A stretch of DNA of 57,032 bases from Betaproteobacteria bacterium (GTDB taxonomy: Bacteria > Pseudomonadota > Gammaproteobacteria > Burkholderiales > SG8-39): positions 1 to 57,032 of the forward strand of contig JAOUIL010000012.1 of NCBI GenBank assembly GCA_029883975.1. Direction: 5' to 3'. The notes beneath the pieces were generated by a model that ran no database searches, had not been told where the DNA came from, and saw only the letters and a list, made by a program, of their open reading frames with translations. Below, one piece after another: positions 18,048 through 28,129 of this stretch. The position numbers and the translations under genes were made by a program. Each line of letters opens with the position of its first letter. The stretch's first letter is position 1.

Positions 18048-18742
18048 TCATCGGCGGCGGCATGATGGCGCAGGCCTTCGCCTCGTTCCGCGAGGATCCC
18101 AAGGTGCTTGTCTTCGCTTCCGGGGTCTCCGACTCGACGGAGACGCGTGTCGCCGCCTTCGCTCGGGAGCGCGATCTCCTCGCCCACGCGCGCGCGCAGC
18201 ACGCCGGCAAGCTCCTGCTCTACTTCGGCACCTGCAGCGCCGACGATCCAGAGCGCCGCGATTCGCCCTACGTCGCACACAAGCTGGCGATGGAGTCGCT
18301 CCTCGAGGAAGCCGGACTGCCCTGGATGGTCCTGCGCCTGCCGCTCGCCATCGGTCCGGGCCACCGGGGCCGCACGCTGGCGCAGTATCTGCACGACCGC
18401 ATCGCGCGTGGCGAGCGCTTCGAGGTCTGGCAGCACGCCACGCGGTACCCGGTGGACGTCGTGGACGCGCTGCGCGCCGCCCGCTACTTTCTGGCCAGGC
18501 GAGAATTCCACAGACGGCGGATCAACGTCGCGCTGCGGGCATTCCCGGTGCTGGAGTTCGTGCGCGTGATGCAGGACATCGTTGGCAAGACCGCGCTGTA
18601 CGACATCGTGCCCAAGGGGCGTCACTACGCGATTCAATGCCCGGAACTCGCGGCGGCGGACGCGCTGGAGCTCGATTTCAGCGACGGCTACCTGAAGCGG
18701 GTGCTGCGCAAGTACTACGGCGGCGCAGGCGCAGGGTCGTGA
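18044..18742 (+). CDS. Short NAD(P)-dependent sugar epimerase/reductase
   Basis: Short SDR of 232 residues from GTG 18044. The cofactor loop is MIIGGGMMAQAFASF (1-15) and is followed very quickly by VLVFASGVSDS. YFGTCSADDP and Y76VAHK80 provide the active-site Ser/Thr and Tyr-Lys pair. The end of the domain has LPLAIGPGHRGRTLAQYL and TRYPVDVVDALRAARYF. Proteins of this compact type recur in O-antigen loci; I know of no assigned reaction. Unlike the SDR at 1650-2423, the compact shape seems to be a family trait. It lies between two glycosyltransferases with GTGA overlaps at both ends. Confidence 0.75.
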   Translation: MIIGGGMMAQAFASFREDPKVLVFASGVSDSTETRVAAFARERDLLAHARAQHAGKLLLYFGTCSADDPERRDSPYVAHKLAMESLLEEAGLPWMVLRLPLAIGPGHRGRTLAQYLHDRIARGERFEVWQHATRYPVDVVDALRAARYFLARREFHRRRINVALRAFPVLEFVRVMQDIVGKTALYDIVPKGRHYAIQCPELAAADALELDFSDGYLKRVLRKYYGGAGAGS

Positions 18743-19713
18743 CGTCGTCCCTCGCCACCCCAGTGCTGCTGCTGGCCTTCAATCGGCCGGAGACCACTGC
18801 GCGCGTCTTCGAGGCGATCCGCGAGGCACGTCCCGCCAGGCTCTACGTGGCGGCCGACGGACCGCGCTTGTCGCGCGCCGGCGAAGCAGAGCGCTGCGCC
18901 GAAGTGCGCAGGCTCGCCACCGCGGTGGATTGGCCCTGCCGCGTGCAGACGCTCTTTCGCGCGGAAAACCTCGGCTGCAAGCATGGCGTGAGCACGGCCA
19001 TCGACTGGTTCTTCTCCCGGGAGGAACGGGGCATCGTGCTGGAGGACGATTGCCTGCCGAGCCAGAGCTTCTTTCGCTTTGCCGGGGAGCTGCTCGAACG
19101 GATGAAGGACGATCCGCGCGTATTCGCCATCCAGGGAAGTTTCTTCGGCAGCGCCCCGATGCCCCGGGCTTCCTACCTCTACTCCAAGATGTTCTACATG
19201 TGGGGCTGGGCGAGCTGGGCCGACCGCTGGCGGTCTGTGAACGTGGAAACCCTGGATCTCGCGGGCATCCGGGGCGCGCTCGACAAGGAGCACTGGCTGG
19301 GCGCCGGCTACTGGTTGCGAAATTACTGGCTCGACGTCGTCGATCGGCAGGCGGCCGGCAAGATCGATTCATGGGGCAATCCGGTGCTCTTTCATTGCTT
19401 CTCCCGCAGGCTCTACAACGTCACGCCGACGCGCAACCTCGTGCTCAACATCGGATTGGGCCCCTCGGCGACCAGAACGGCGAGCCTCGCGCTCGGGCCG
19501 TTTCACCGTGAGGCGCAGGACGCCGACTTCCCGCTCGTGCACTGCGCGCGCTACGAGGGCCCCGAGGCGATGTTCCGCTTCGAGCAGCGCTGGCGCGCGC
19601 AACTGACACCTTGGGTCGTGTTCCGCCAGGTGATGCACCGGAAGTTTCCGCGGCTATACGCGGCACTTCGTGGAGCGCTACAAGCAGCAAGGCCCGGGGG
19701 AAGCTCCCAGTGA
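18739..19713 (+). CDS. GT-A glycosyltransferase (GNT-I/GT2-like group)
   Basis: Glycosyltransferase of 324 residues starting VTSSLATPVLLLAFNRPETT. The metal-binding motif is in GIVLEDDCLPSQSFFRF (E102-D104), and MWGWASWADRWRSVN follows. This LEDD...WGWATW pattern marks a family of sugar transferases common in capsule and O-antigen clusters. A relative sits at 38851-39798 (VIVLEDDLVSSPHFL, SSWGWGTWEDRWRRV). The GTG start overlaps the previous stop (GTGA). It is the last intact gene of the pse operon. Confidence 0.82.
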   Translation: MTSSLATPVLLLAFNRPETTARVFEAIREARPARLYVAADGPRLSRAGEAERCAEVRRLATAVDWPCRVQTLFRAENLGCKHGVSTAIDWFFSREERGIVLEDDCLPSQSFFRFAGELLERMKDDPRVFAIQGSFFGSAPMPRASYLYSKMFYMWGWASWADRWRSVNVETLDLAGIRGALDKEHWLGAGYWLRNYWLDVVDRQAAGKIDSWGNPVLFHCFSRRLYNVTPTRNLVLNIGLGPSATRTASLALGPFHREAQDADFPLVHCARYEGPEAMFRFEQRWRAQLTPWVVFRQVMHRKFPRLYAALRGALQAARPGGSSQ

Positions 19714-19765
19714 AGCGCGTCCTGTATCTCTTCCTGCAACGCCTGGGTTTCGACCTGCACCGCCG
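19710..19765 (+). pseudogene. 5' fragment of a methyltransferase gene (FkbM/TylF-like N-terminus)
   Basis: GTG at 19710 overlaps the previous stop (GTGA), just as the intact genes of the operon do, and reads VKRVLYLFLQRLGFDLHRR. That matches the basic, hydrophobic N-terminus of FkbM and TylF methyltransferases in this locus (MRELIRRLLRRAGFEAYR; LKSLLKSVLARLGYRIS). Recognisable sequence then stops where the 3' end of fcl begins on the other strand at 19766. The frame runs on as antisense of fcl to 20045. It looks like a gene cut by recombination. Confidence 0.6.
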
Positions 19766-20740
19766 TCAGGTGGCGCCTAGTTCGGCAGCTGCGTCGCGGA
19801 AGTCGGCGTACGCCTTGCGAATGCCTTCGCGCAGCGCCAATCTCGGTCGCCAACCCAAGGCGTCCAGGCGTGCGGTATCCAGCAGCTTGCGCGGCGTCCC
19901 GTCGGGCTTCGACGCATCGAACTCCAGCCGCCCGCGAAAGCCCGTCACCTCGCACACCAGTTCGGCGAGCTCGCGGATGCTCAGGTCCTTGCCCGCGCCG
20001 ATGTTGACGAGCGGCACAGTGGCGGGCGCCACAAGCGGCGCGTAACGCGCCTCCGGCAGGCCGAGCAGATAGACGCAGGCGTCCGCCATGTCGTCGCTGT
20101 GCAGGAACTCGCGCTTCGGCTCGCCCGTTCCCCACACGACCAGCCTGTCCTCGCCGCGCGCCTTCGCCTCGTGCGCCTTGCGGATGAGCGCCGGCAGCAC
20201 GTGCGAGGTCTGCAGGTCGTAGTTGTCCCCGGGGCCGTAGAGGTTGGTCGGCATCACGGCGAGAAAGCGGGTGCCGTACTGCCGGTTGTACGCCGAGCAC
20301 ATCTCGATGCCCGCGATCTTCGCCAGCGCATACGGTCGGTTGGTGGGCTCGAGCGGGCCGGTCAGGAGGTACTCCTCCTTCATCGGCTGCGGGCAATCGC
20401 GCGGGTAGATGCACGACGAGCCCAGAAACAGGAGCCGCTTCACGCCCGCGCGCCAGGCCTCGTGGATGACGTTCGTCTGGATGGCGAGATTCTCGCGGAT
20501 GAACTCCGCGGGCATGGTGTCGTTGGCGAGGATGCCGCCCACCTTGGCGGCGGCGAGCACGACGTGCCGCGGGAGCTCCGTCTCGAAGAAGCGCCGCACC
20601 GCGGCTGCGTCTGTCAGCTCCAGCTCGGCGTGCGTGCGCAGCGCGAGGTGCTCGTAGCCCGCGGCGCGCAGGCGGCGCACGATCGCCGAACCGGCGAGCC
20701 CGCGATGCCCGGCGACATAGATCTTGTCGGCCTGCTCCAC
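19766..20740 (-). CDS. fcl: GDP-L-fucose synthase
   Basis: Epimerase-reductase of 324 residues that converts GDP-4-keto-6-deoxy-D-mannose to GDP-L-fucose with NADPH. The start is GTG at 20740, one base after the gmd stop. Seen are GHRGLAGSAIVRRL (11-24), LAAAKVGGILAN, the active-site FLGSSCIYPRDCPQP (105-119) with S109 and C110, and Y137xxxK141 in NRPYALAK. It is the last gene of the long minus-strand block. Its end abuts the methyltransferase fragment of the convergent pse operon, with no visible terminator. Confidence 0.96.
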   Translation of the reverse strand: MEQADKIYVAGHRGLAGSAIVRRLRAAGYEHLALRTHAELELTDAAAVRRFFETELPRHVVLAAAKVGGILANDTMPAEFIRENLAIQTNVIHEAWRAGVKRLLFLGSSCIYPRDCPQPMKEEYLLTGPLEPTNRPYALAKIAGIEMCSAYNRQYGTRFLAVMPTNLYGPGDNYDLQTSHVLPALIRKAHEAKARGEDRLVVWGTGEPKREFLHSDDMADACVYLLGLPEARYAPLVAPATVPLVNIGAGKDLSIRELAELVCEVTGFRGRLEFDASKPDGTPRKLLDTARLDALGWRPRLALREGIRKAYADFRDAAAELGAT

Positions 20741-20741
20741 G

Positions 20742-21830
20742 CTACTCGTGCTGGTGGTGCACGCGGTGACCGTGCTGCTTCACCAGCGCGTCGCGCTCGG
20801 CCTCGCGCAGGTCTTCGCACGTCATCTCCTCGACCAGGGAATCGAAGCTCGTCTTCGCACTCCAGCCGAGCTTCGCCTTCGCCTTGGACGGGTCGCCGAG
20901 CAGCGTGTCCACCTCCGCCGGGCGGAAGTAGCGCCGGTCCACGGCCACGACCTTCCTTCCCTTGTCGTCCAGCGCATGCTCGTCGGCGCCCTTGCCGCGC
21001 CAGGCGAGCTTCAGTTCCAGCTTCTGCGCAGCGAGGTTCACGAAGTCGCGCACGCTGTACTGCCTGCCGGTGGCGATGACGAAGTCCTCCGCCTGCGACT
21101 GCTGCAGCATGAGCCATTGCGCCTCGACGTAGTCGCGCGCATGACCCCAGTCGCGACGCGCGTCCAGGTTGCCAAGGTACAGGCAGTCCTGCAGACCCAC
21201 CTTGATCCGCGCGAGTGCCCGTGTGATCTTGCGCGACACGAAGGTCTCACCGCGGATCGGCGACTCGTGGTTGAAGAGGATGCCGTTGCAGGCATACATG
21301 CCGTAGGACTCGCGGTAGTTCACCGTGATCCAGTAGGCGTAGAGCTTGGCCGCGCCGTAGGGCGAGCGCGGGTAGAAGGGCGTGGTTTCCTTCTGCGGCG
21401 TTTCTTGCACCTTGCCGTAGAGCTCGGAGGTCGAGGCCTGGTAGAAACGCGTCTTCTTCTCCATGCCGAGGATGCGGACCGCTTCCAGCAGGCGCAGCGT
21501 GCCGATGCCGTCCGAGTCCGCGGTGTATTCGGGCTCTTCGAAGCTCACCGCCACGTGGCTCTGCGCGGCCAAGTTGTAGATCTCGTCGGGCTGCGACTGC
21601 TGCACGATGCGCGTCAGGCTCGAGGAGTCGGTCATGTCGCCGTAGTGCAGGACCAGGCGCCGGTCGGGCTCGTGCGGATCCTGGTAGAGGTGGTCGATCC
21701 GCTGCGTGTTGAAGCTCGAGGCGCGGCGCTTGATGCCGTGCACGACATAGCCCTTGGCGAGCAGGAACTCGGCAAGATAGGCGCCGTCCTGGCCCGTGAT
21801 GCCGGTGATCAGTGCGACCTTGCCGCTCAT
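20742..21830 (-). CDS. gmd: GDP-mannose 4,6-dehydratase
   Basis: Makes GDP-4-keto-6-deoxy-D-mannose from GDP-mannose supplied by ManC. The protein has 362 residues; its start ATG at 21830 overlaps the rfbD stop (ATGA). Motifs are [19 protein letters not shown] (6-24), the active-site [16 protein letters not shown] (131-146) with T134 and E136, and Y158xxxK162 in [27 protein letters not shown], typical of Gmd, is present. fcl follows directly, so GDP-L-fucose is the likely product, although the keto intermediate can also lead to rhamnose or perosamine. Confidence 0.97.
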   Translation of the reverse strand: MSGKVALITGITGQDGAYLAEFLLAKGYVVHGIKRRASSFNTQRIDHLYQDPHEPDRRLVLHYGDMTDSSSLTRIVQQSQPDEIYNLAAQSHVAVSFEEPEYTADSDGIGTLRLLEAVRILGMEKKTRFYQASTSELYGKVQETPQKETTPFYPRSPYGAAKLYAYWITVNYRESYGMYACNGILFNHESPIRGETFVSRKITRALARIKVGLQDCLYLGNLDARRDWGHARDYVEAQWLMLQQSQAEDFVIATGRQYSVRDFVNLAAQKLELKLAWRGKGADEHALDDKGRKVVAVDRRYFRPAEVDTLLGDPSKAKAKLGWSAKTSFDSLVEEMTCEDLREAERDALVKQHGHRVHHQHE

Positions 21831-22666
21831 GGTGCGGCCAATGTTACCTCGGCAAGCTGCTCCTCCCACGGCGGGAGGGCCACGCCGTGCTCGCGTCGCA
21901 GCTTCGAGCAGTCCAGGCGCGAGTTGCGCGGGCGCCGCGCGGGCGTCGGATAGTCCTTCGTGCCGATGGCATGCACCGGCGTGGCGAGGCCGGCGCCCTT
22001 GAGAATCGCGCGCGCGAACCCGCACCAGCTTGTCTCGCCCGCGGCCGCCATGTGATAGAGCCCTTGAGCGTCCTGCTGGAGCAGTTGCACCGTGGCGCGC
22101 GCGATCGACAGACTCGAGGTGGGTGCGCCGACCTGGTCGTTCACCACGTGAAGCTCCGGCCGCTCCTTCGCGAGGCGCAGCATCGTGAGGTAGAAGTTCT
22201 TTCCGCGCGGCCCGTACACCCAGCACGTGCGCAGGATCAGGTACCGGCCGCCTGCGGCGGCGACGGCGCGCTCGCCCGCGAGCTTCGATGCGCCGTAGAC
22301 GTTGATCGGATTGGTCGCGTCGGCCTCCACGTACGGCGCGGGCTTCTCGCCGTCGAAGACGTAGTCCGTAGAGTAGTGCACGAGCAGCGCGCCGGAGCGT
22401 CTCGCTTCTTCCGCCAGCACGCGCGGCGCCGTGGCGTTGACCGCGAAGGCTGCGTCTCGCTCGGTTTCCGCCTTGTCCACGGCAGTATAGGCGGCGGCAT
22501 TGACGATGACGTCGGGCTGCAGCGCCCGCACCGAGGCGACGACCGTAGGCGCGTCCGCGAGGTCGAGCCCGAAGCGGTCGAAGGCCTTCACCTCACCGAG
22601 CGGCGCCAGGGTCTTTCTGAGCTCCCAGCCGACCTGGCCCGTAGCCCCGGTCAGCAGGATCTTCAA
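21827..22666 (-). CDS. rfbD: dTDP-4-dehydrorhamnose reductase
   Basis: Last step of dTDP-L-rhamnose synthesis, reducing the 4-keto group with NAD(P)H. Protein of 279 residues: [20 protein letters not shown] at the N-terminus, [13 protein letters not shown] (55-67), [18 protein letters not shown] (97-114) and Y124GASK128. The C-terminal [20 protein letters not shown] is a clear RfbD signature. It overlaps rfbC upstream and gmd downstream by four bases each, so the rhamnose and fucose genes are translationally linked. Confidence 0.97.
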   Translation of the reverse strand: MKILLTGATGQVGWELRKTLAPLGEVKAFDRFGLDLADAPTVVASVRALQPDVIVNAAAYTAVDKAETERDAAFAVNATAPRVLAEEARRSGALLVHYSTDYVFDGEKPAPYVEADATNPINVYGASKLAGERAVAAAGGRYLILRTCWVYGPRGKNFYLTMLRLAKERPELHVVNDQVGAPTSSLSIARATVQLLQQDAQGLYHMAAAGETSWCGFARAILKGAGLATPVHAIGTKDYPTPARRPRNSRLDCSKLRREHGVALPPWEEQLAEVTLAAP

Positions 22667-23208
22667 GCGAACACCTCCGCGGCGGCGAGCGGCGCGCCGC
22701 GCCGGTCCTTATCTGTAAGAATCGGCGACCCCGCGAGCGGCCAGGGAATGCCGAGCTGCGCGTCGTTCCACAAGAGAGTGCGCTCATGCTCCGGCGCGTA
22801 GTAGTCCGTGGCCTTGTAGAGCACGTCGGCCGATTCCGAGACGACCACGAAGCCGTGTGCGAATCCCGGCGGGATCCAGGCTATGCGTCTGGATTCCGCC
22901 GACAGCGTAAACCCGGCCCAGCGTCCGAAGTGCGGCGAGCTGCGGCGCAGGTCCACGGCGACATCCCAGATTTCGCCCACGCTCACGCGCACGAGCTTGC
23001 CTTGCGACTGGCGCACCTGGTAGTGCAGGCCGCGAAGCACGTTCCTCTTCGAGCGGGAGTGGTTGTCCTGCACGAACTCAACATCCACCCCGGTCGCTTT
23101 GTGGAACGTGCGCCGGTTGTAGGACTCAAAAAAGAATCCTCGGTCGTCGCCGAAGACCCTCGGCTCGAGCAGCAGAACCCCCGGGAGCGCGGTTGGTACG
23201 ACCTGCAT
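22663..23208 (-). CDS. rfbC: dTDP-4-dehydrorhamnose 3,5-epimerase
   Basis: Cupin-fold epimerase of 181 residues acting between RfbB and RfbD. It begins [20 protein letters not shown]; the catalytic His is H62 in VLRGLHYQ, and the acid is in IWDVAVDLRRSSPHFG. The WIPPGFAHGFVV and ATDYYAPEHER segments complete the family pattern. The start ATG at 23208 overlaps the rfbA stop (ATGA). The length is usual for RfbC. Confidence 0.96.
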   Translation of the reverse strand: MQVVPTALPGVLLLEPRVFGDDRGFFFESYNRRTFHKATGVDVEFVQDNHSRSKRNVLRGLHYQVRQSQGKLVRVSVGEIWDVAVDLRRSSPHFGRWAGFTLSAESRRIAWIPPGFAHGFVVVSESADVLYKATDYYAPEHERTLLWNDAQLGIPWPLAGSPILTDKDRRGAPLAAAEVFA

Positions 23209-24083
23209 CAGTAGAGCTTCTCGGCCAGCACCCGCAGCAGGTACTCGCCGTACCCGCTCTTGGCGAGCGGCCGCGCGAGGGCCTTGAGCTGCCGCGCGCC
23301 GATGTAGCTTTGGCGGAAGGCAATCTCCTCCGGGCAGGCCACCTTCAGCCCCTGGCGCTTCTCGATCGTCTCGATGAAGTGCGCGGCCTCGAGCAGCGAC
23401 TCGTGCGTTCCGGTATCGAGCCAGGCGTAGCCGCGTCCCATCGGCACCACCTCGAGCGCGCCCCACTCCAGGTAGCGGCGGTTGACGTCCGTGATCTCGA
23501 GCTCGCCGCGCGCCGAGGGCTCGAGGCTCTCGGCCACCTTGACCACGCGGTTGTCGTAGAAATACAGGCCGACCACCGCGTAGCGTGACTTCGGCTTCTT
23601 CGGCTTTTCCTCCAGGCTCACCGCCCGCCCCTTGGCATCGAACTCGACCACGCCGTAGCGTTGCGGATCGTTCACCGGGTAGGCGAACACTGTCGCGCCG
23701 CGCTTGCGGGCCGCCGCCTTCGACAGCAGCGCCGAGAGGTCGTGCCCGTGGAAGAGGTTGTCCCCGAGGACCAGTGCCACCGGGTCCTTGCCGATGAACT
23801 TCTTGCCGATCACGAACGCCTGCGCTAGGCCTTCGGGCCGCGGCTGCACCGCGTAGGAGAGCCTGATGCCCCACTTGCGCCCGTTGCCGAGGAGCTCCGC
23901 GAAGCGCGGCGTGTCCTGCGGCGTGGAGATGACGAGGATGTCGCGGATTCCCGCGAGCATGAGCGTCGTCAGCGGGTAGTAGACCATCGGCTTGTCGTAC
24001 ACCGGCAGCAGCTGCTTGGAGACGACCTGCGTGACCGGGTAGAGCCGCGTGCCCGAGCCGCCGGCGAGGATGATGCCCTTCAT
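23208..24083 (-). CDS. rfbA: Glucose-1-phosphate thymidylyltransferase
   Basis: First step of the dTDP-rhamnose pathway: Glc-1-P plus dTTP to dTDP-glucose. Protein of 291 residues with the nucleotide-binding [20 protein letters not shown] (4-23), [33 protein letters not shown] and [20 protein letters not shown]. The ATG at 24083 overlaps the rfbB stop (ATGA). Gene order rfbB-rfbA-rfbC-rfbD is complete, so dTDP-L-rhamnose can be made from this block alone. Confidence 0.97.
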   Translation of the reverse strand: MKGIILAGGSGTRLYPVTQVVSKQLLPVYDKPMVYYPLTTLMLAGIRDILVISTPQDTPRFAELLGNGRKWGIRLSYAVQPRPEGLAQAFVIGKKFIGKDPVALVLGDNLFHGHDLSALLSKAAARKRGATVFAYPVNDPQRYGVVEFDAKGRAVSLEEKPKKPKSRYAVVGLYFYDNRVVKVAESLEPSARGELEITDVNRRYLEWGALEVVPMGRGYAWLDTGTHESLLEAAHFIETIEKRQGLKVACPEEIAFRQSYIGARQLKALARPLAKSGYGEYLLRVLAEKLY

Positions 24084-25087
24084 GCGGCCTTGCGCTCGCG
24101 CTGCTCGAGGTACCAACGCACGGTCTTCTTGAGGCCCGACTCGAAGCTCTCCGCGGGCCGCCAGCCGAGCTCGCGCTGGATCTTGCGCGAGTCGATGGCG
24201 TAGCGCCGGTCGTGCCCCGGTCGGTCCTTGACGAACGAAATGAGGCTCGCGTAGCTGCCGCCGGTGCGCGGTCGCGCGTCGTCGAGCAGCGCGCACAGAG
24301 TGCGCACGAGGTCAATATTCTTCATCTCGGCGTTGCCGCCGATGTTGTACACCTCTCCCGGACGCCCGCCGGCGAGAACCGCGCGCAGCGCCGCGCAATG
24401 GTCCAGCACGAACAGCCAGTCGCGCACGTTCTGGCCGTCGCCGTACACGGGCAGGGGCTTGCCCGCCAGCGCGTGGTGGATCATCAACGGGATGAGCTTC
24501 TCCGGGAACTGGTGCGGCCCGTAGTTGTTCGAGCAGTTGGTGATCAGCACCGGCAGGCCGTAGGTGTGGTGGTAGGCGCGCACCAGGTGATCGGAGCCGG
24601 CCTTGGAGGCGCTGTAGGGGCTGTTCGGTGCATAGGGCGTGGTTTCGCTGAAGGCCGGGTCGCCGGGCCCGAGCGAGCCGTACACCTCGTCGGTGGAAAC
24701 GTGCAGGAAACGGAACGCGCAGCGCTCCGGGTCGGCGAGCCCCGACCAGTAGGCGCGCGCTTCCTCTAGCAGGGAGAACGTGCCCACGACGTTGGTCTGC
24801 ACGAACGGCGCCGGCCCCTCGATCGAGCGGTCCACGTGGCTTTCCGCCGCGAAATGCACTACCGCGCGCGGCCGGTTGCGCTCGAGCAGGCCGCGCACCA
24901 GGGCCCGGTCGCAAATGTCGCCCTGCACGAAGACGTGGCGTGCGTCGCCGCGCAGGCTCTCGAGGTTGGCGAGGCTTCCGGCGTAGGTGAGCTTGTCGAG
25001 ATCGACGATCGGCTCGCCCGACTCGGCGATCGTCGACAGGACGAAATTGGAGCCGATGAATCCGGCGCCACCGGTGACGAGCAGCAT
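24080..25087 (-). CDS. rfbB: dTDP-glucose 4,6-dehydratase
   Basis: Produces dTDP-4-keto-6-deoxyglucose, the branch point for rhamnose and for amino or C-methylated deoxysugars. Protein of 335 residues from ATG 25087: [46 protein letters not shown] (129-140, with T132, D133 and E134) and Y158xxxK162. It starts 7 bases after the msbA stop. Because dTDP-4-keto-6-deoxyglucose may also feed the aminotransferase/C-methyltransferase genes near 47-50 kb, this enzyme may serve two pathways. Confidence 0.97.
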   Translation of the reverse strand: MLLVTGGAGFIGSNFVLSTIAESGEPIVDLDKLTYAGSLANLESLRGDARHVFVQGDICDRALVRGLLERNRPRAVVHFAAESHVDRSIEGPAPFVQTNVVGTFSLLEEARAYWSGLADPERCAFRFLHVSTDEVYGSLGPGDPAFSETTPYAPNSPYSASKAGSDHLVRAYHHTYGLPVLITNCSNNYGPHQFPEKLIPLMIHHALAGKPLPVYGDGQNVRDWLFVLDHCAALRAVLAGGRPGEVYNIGGNAEMKNIDLVRTLCALLDDARPRTGGSYASLISFVKDRPGHDRRYAIDSRKIQRELGWRPAESFESGLKKTVRWYLEQRERKAA

Positions 25088-25094
25088 GGCGTGA

Positions 25095-26876
25095 TTATGC
25101 CGTCGCCTCGGCCGCCTCGGTGGCGAACTGGATGCGGTGCAGGCGCGCGTAGGTGCCCCCGCGCGCGAGCAGCTCGGCATGGCGGCCGATTTCGATCACC
25201 CGGCCCTGGTCGAGCACCGCGATGCGGTCGGCGTGCTCCACGGTGGACAGCCGGTGCGCGATGACGATGGTGGTGCGCCCGCGCATCAGGGTCTCGAGCG
25301 CCGCCTGCACGTGGCGCTCGGACTCCGAGTCCAGTGCCGAGGTAGCCTCGTCCAGGATCAGCACCGGCGCGTCCTTGAGCAGCGCGCGCGCGATCGCCAG
25401 GCGCTGGCGCTGCCCGCCGGAGAGCCGCAGGCCGTTCTCGCCGATCAGCGTATTGAGGCCCTCCGGCGTTTCCTCGATGAAGCTCATCGCGTGCGCGGCT
25501 TCCGCGGCGGCGATGACTTCCTTCTCGGTCGCCTCGCCCAGGCGACCGTACGCGATGTTGGCAAAGATGCTGTCGTTGAAGAGCACCACGTCCTGCGACA
25601 CGATCGCGATGTTGCCGCGCAGGCTGTCGAGCGTCAGGTCCTGCAGGTCGTGCCCGTCGAGCGTGATGCGCCCTGCTTGCGGCGCGTAGAAGCGCGGCAG
25701 CAGGTTGACGAGCGTGGTCTTGCCGCTGCCCGACATGCCGACCAGGGCGAGCGTCTCGCCGGCGCGCACGCGCAGCGTGACATCCTTCAGCGCCGGCTCG
25801 GTGCGCGTCTCGTAGGTGAAGGTCACGCCCTCGAAGGCGATGTCGCCCTGTGCGCGCTTGAGCGCCACCGTCCCGCGGTCGTCCTCGACGGGCGAATCGA
25901 TCATGCCGAACACGCTCTCGGCGGCCGCCAGGCCGCGCTGCAGCACCGAGTTCACCTGCGTCAGGTGCTTGATCGGCGAAAACAGCATCAGCATGGCGGC
26001 GAAGTACGACGCGAACTCGCCCACCGATGTCTGCGCGGCGAGCGCCTCCTGCAGCGCAACGTAAACGATCACCGCGGTCGCGGTAGCGGCAAGCAGGTGC
26101 GTCACCGGCGTGATGAGCACTTCGGGCACCTTCTGGCGCATGTTGAAGCCGCGCAGCTTGCCGATCGCCTGGCGGAAGCGTCTGCTCTCGTAGTCGTGGC
26201 CGCCGAACACCTTGACCACGCGATGGCATTCGATCGTCTCTTCCAGCACGTGCACCAGGTCGCCCATGGCGTGCTGCGAGGCGCGCGCCATGCTGCGCAG
26301 CCGGTGCGAGAGCACGCGCACCAGCGCCGCGGCGAGCGGGGCGACGACGATCGCGATCAGCGTCAGCTTCCAGCTCAGGTACAGCATCCACAGCAGCAGG
26401 CCGGTGATGACGATGCTCTCGCGCACCAGCACTGTGATCGCCGTGGTCGCCGCCGCGCTCACGTTGGCGACATCGTAGGCGACGCGCGACAGCAGCGCCC
26501 CGGCGGTCTGGTCGTCGAACACGCGCGTCGGAAAGCGCACCATGCGCGAGAACATCTGCGCTCGCAGGTCGAGCACCACCTTCTCGGCGACCCAGCCCAT
26601 GAAGTAGTTGCTGGTAAACACCGCCATGCCGCGCGCCAGGAAAACGCCGACGATCGCCGCCGCGAAGGCGATCGGCGGCCAGGCCGCGCTGCCGCTCGCC
26701 GCCTGGGCGAAGCCGCCGTCGAGCAGCGGCTTCATCAGCATCGGGAAAAGCGGCTCGGTGGCGGCGGCGGTGATCATGGCGAGCAGCGCCACCACGAAGG
26801 CGAGGGTGTAGGGCCGCACGTAGGACAGCAGCCGCAGGTAGAGCTGCCGGCTGGTGTGGCTGTGCGTTTGGGACAT
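25095..26876 (-). CDS. msbA: Lipid A export ATP-binding/permease protein MsbA
   Basis: Homodimeric ABC exporter of 593 residues that flips lipid A-core across the inner membrane. Six membrane helices lie in residues 25-320. The ATPase has Walker [10 protein letters not shown] (about 380-388), signature [16 protein letters not shown] and Walker [15 protein letters not shown]. The loops [20 protein letters not shown] and [15 protein letters not shown] are MsbA-like. It lies between an O-antigen ligase-like gene and rfbB, as part of the minus-strand transcription unit. It could instead flip a glycolipid made here. Confidence 0.9.
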   Translation of the reverse strand: MSQTHSHTSRQLYLRLLSYVRPYTLAFVVALLAMITAAATEPLFPMLMKPLLDGGFAQAASGSAAWPPIAFAAAIVGVFLARGMAVFTSNYFMGWVAEKVVLDLRAQMFSRMVRFPTRVFDDQTAGALLSRVAYDVANVSAAATTAITVLVRESIVITGLLLWMLYLSWKLTLIAIVVAPLAAALVRVLSHRLRSMARASQHAMGDLVHVLEETIECHRVVKVFGGHDYESRRFRQAIGKLRGFNMRQKVPEVLITPVTHLLAATATAVIVYVALQEALAAQTSVGEFASYFAAMLMLFSPIKHLTQVNSVLQRGLAAAESVFGMIDSPVEDDRGTVALKRAQGDIAFEGVTFTYETRTEPALKDVTLRVRAGETLALVGMSGSGKTTLVNLLPRFYAPQAGRITLDGHDLQDLTLDSLRGNIAIVSQDVVLFNDSIFANIAYGRLGEATEKEVIAAAEAAHAMSFIEETPEGLNTLIGENGLRLSGGQRQRLAIARALLKDAPVLILDEATSALDSESERHVQAALETLMRGRTTIVIAHRLSTVEHADRIAVLDQGRVIEIGRHAELLARGGTYARLHRIQFATEAAEATA

Positions 26877-26901
26877 CAGCGCATTGTACCGGCGCAGACG
26901 G

Positions 26902-28116
26902 CTATGTCCGTCCGCCTGCGGGGCGCAGCCCCGCGTAGAGCAAGCCGCTCAGCCAGGCATGGAACAGCGCCTGCGTGTGGTCGCTGAGAAAGGAATTGAA
27001 CAGGCATCCGACCAGCATCAGGATGACCAGGCCGCGCGCGAGATCGACTTCGGCGCGCATGGCGAGCCGCGCGGCGAGATGCCACTGCAGGGCAAACAGC
27101 GCGAGTAGCGCGGCGAGACCCACCGCCCCGAGCTGCACCGTCGTGAGGAGATACTGGTTCTCCGGCTGTTCCAGGGGAGGCATGGACGTTCCCTCGACCT
27201 GCTTCGCGTACGCCGCGCCGAAGCCACCGGTGCCCACTCCGGCCAGTGGATGCTCGCGGACGATCTGCACGCTGTTGCTCCAGGCTTCCAGCCGCGCATT
27301 GACGAGGCGATCCGTCTTGCCCGCGCGCCAGTCGTTGTATTCCTTGACCGTCGCCAGCACGCGGACGTGCAGCGAGCTCGAGGGGATCAGGTAGGCCGCA
27401 GCCCCGATGACCATGCCTGCTGCCGCCGCCACGAGCACGCCGCGCCGGCCGAACGCGACAAGCAGAAAGTGAAGCGCGAGCGCAATCAGCACGAGCTGTC
27501 CGGTCCTGCTCCACACCATGAAGAAGACATTGAACGCGGCGAGCCCCGCGAACAGCCAGAGAAGCGCCCGCTGCCTTGCGCCGGTCGCCTCACGCGCGGC
27601 GAGAGCCAGCACGAAGGCGCCGAAGGCCATCAGCACACCGTGGCCGATCTTCTTCTTGAAGACGACAGGGTCGTATGGGTACCCCTTGATGAAGTCGAGC
27701 TCCGGCATCACCCCGAACCAGACCGGAAACGAAAGGGCGAGCGTCAGTGCAAGCGCGGCAAGCAGCGCGACGAGCGCGCGGCGCCGCCATTCCTCGCCGG
27801 GCTGCAGCGAGACGAGGACCGGGACGAGCAGGATGGTTGCCGCCTTGTCCAGCGCGTGCAGGATCTCGCGCACCGATCCGTGGCTGTAGGCGGCGCCGGC
27901 AACGTGCAGCAGGAAGAACGCAGCGGCGGCGAGTGCGACGGCGTTGCCGCGGATGGCGCCCCACTTCTCGCGAAACCTGCCGCCCGCCACCCAGCAGACG
28001 AGCAGCGCGGCGAGCAGCAGACCGTCGAGCGCCGTCGACACCGGAATGGAGAAGCCCAGCGCCACCGCGATCCATAGCGCCGCGCGATTGAGCCGGTCGC
28101 CGGCAATCCAGGCCAT
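26902..28116 (-). CDS. O-antigen ligase/polymerase (WaaL/Wzy-like)
   Basis: Membrane protein of 404 residues from ATG 28116 with about ten to twelve hydrophobic segments. It carries the Wzy_C/ligase hallmark NARLEAWSNSVQIVREHPL followed by AGVGTGGFGAAY, which forms the large periplasmic loop, and then ENQYLLTTVQLGAVG. Such proteins join O-antigen to lipid A-core (WaaL) or polymerise repeats (Wzy); the position next to msbA favours a ligase. A lower-quality upstream extension exists but lacks membrane character, so the ATG at the first hydrophobic segment (MAWIAGDRLNRAALWIAVAL) was chosen. Confidence 0.85.
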   Translation of the reverse strand: MAWIAGDRLNRAALWIAVALGFSIPVSTALDGLLLAALLVCWVAGGRFREKWGAIRGNAVALAAAAFFLLHVAGAAYSHGSVREILHALDKAATILLVPVLVSLQPGEEWRRRALVALLAALALTLALSFPVWFGVMPELDFIKGYPYDPVVFKKKIGHGVLMAFGAFVLALAAREATGARQRALLWLFAGLAAFNVFFMVWSRTGQLVLIALALHFLLVAFGRRGVLVAAAAGMVIGAAAYLIPSSSLHVRVLATVKEYNDWRAGKTDRLVNARLEAWSNSVQIVREHPLAGVGTGGFGAAYAKQVEGTSMPPLEQPENQYLLTTVQLGAVGLAALLALFALQWHLAARLAMRAEVDLARGLVILMLVGCLFNSFLSDHTQALFHAWLSGLLYAGLRPAGGRT

Positions 28117-28129
28117 ATCGAGCCGGATT

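Noticed and set aside
25137-26987. Long open frame on the plus strand across msbA (over 600 codons)
   Set aside because: It is antisense to a clear MsbA protein and has no domain; such frames are expected at this GC content.
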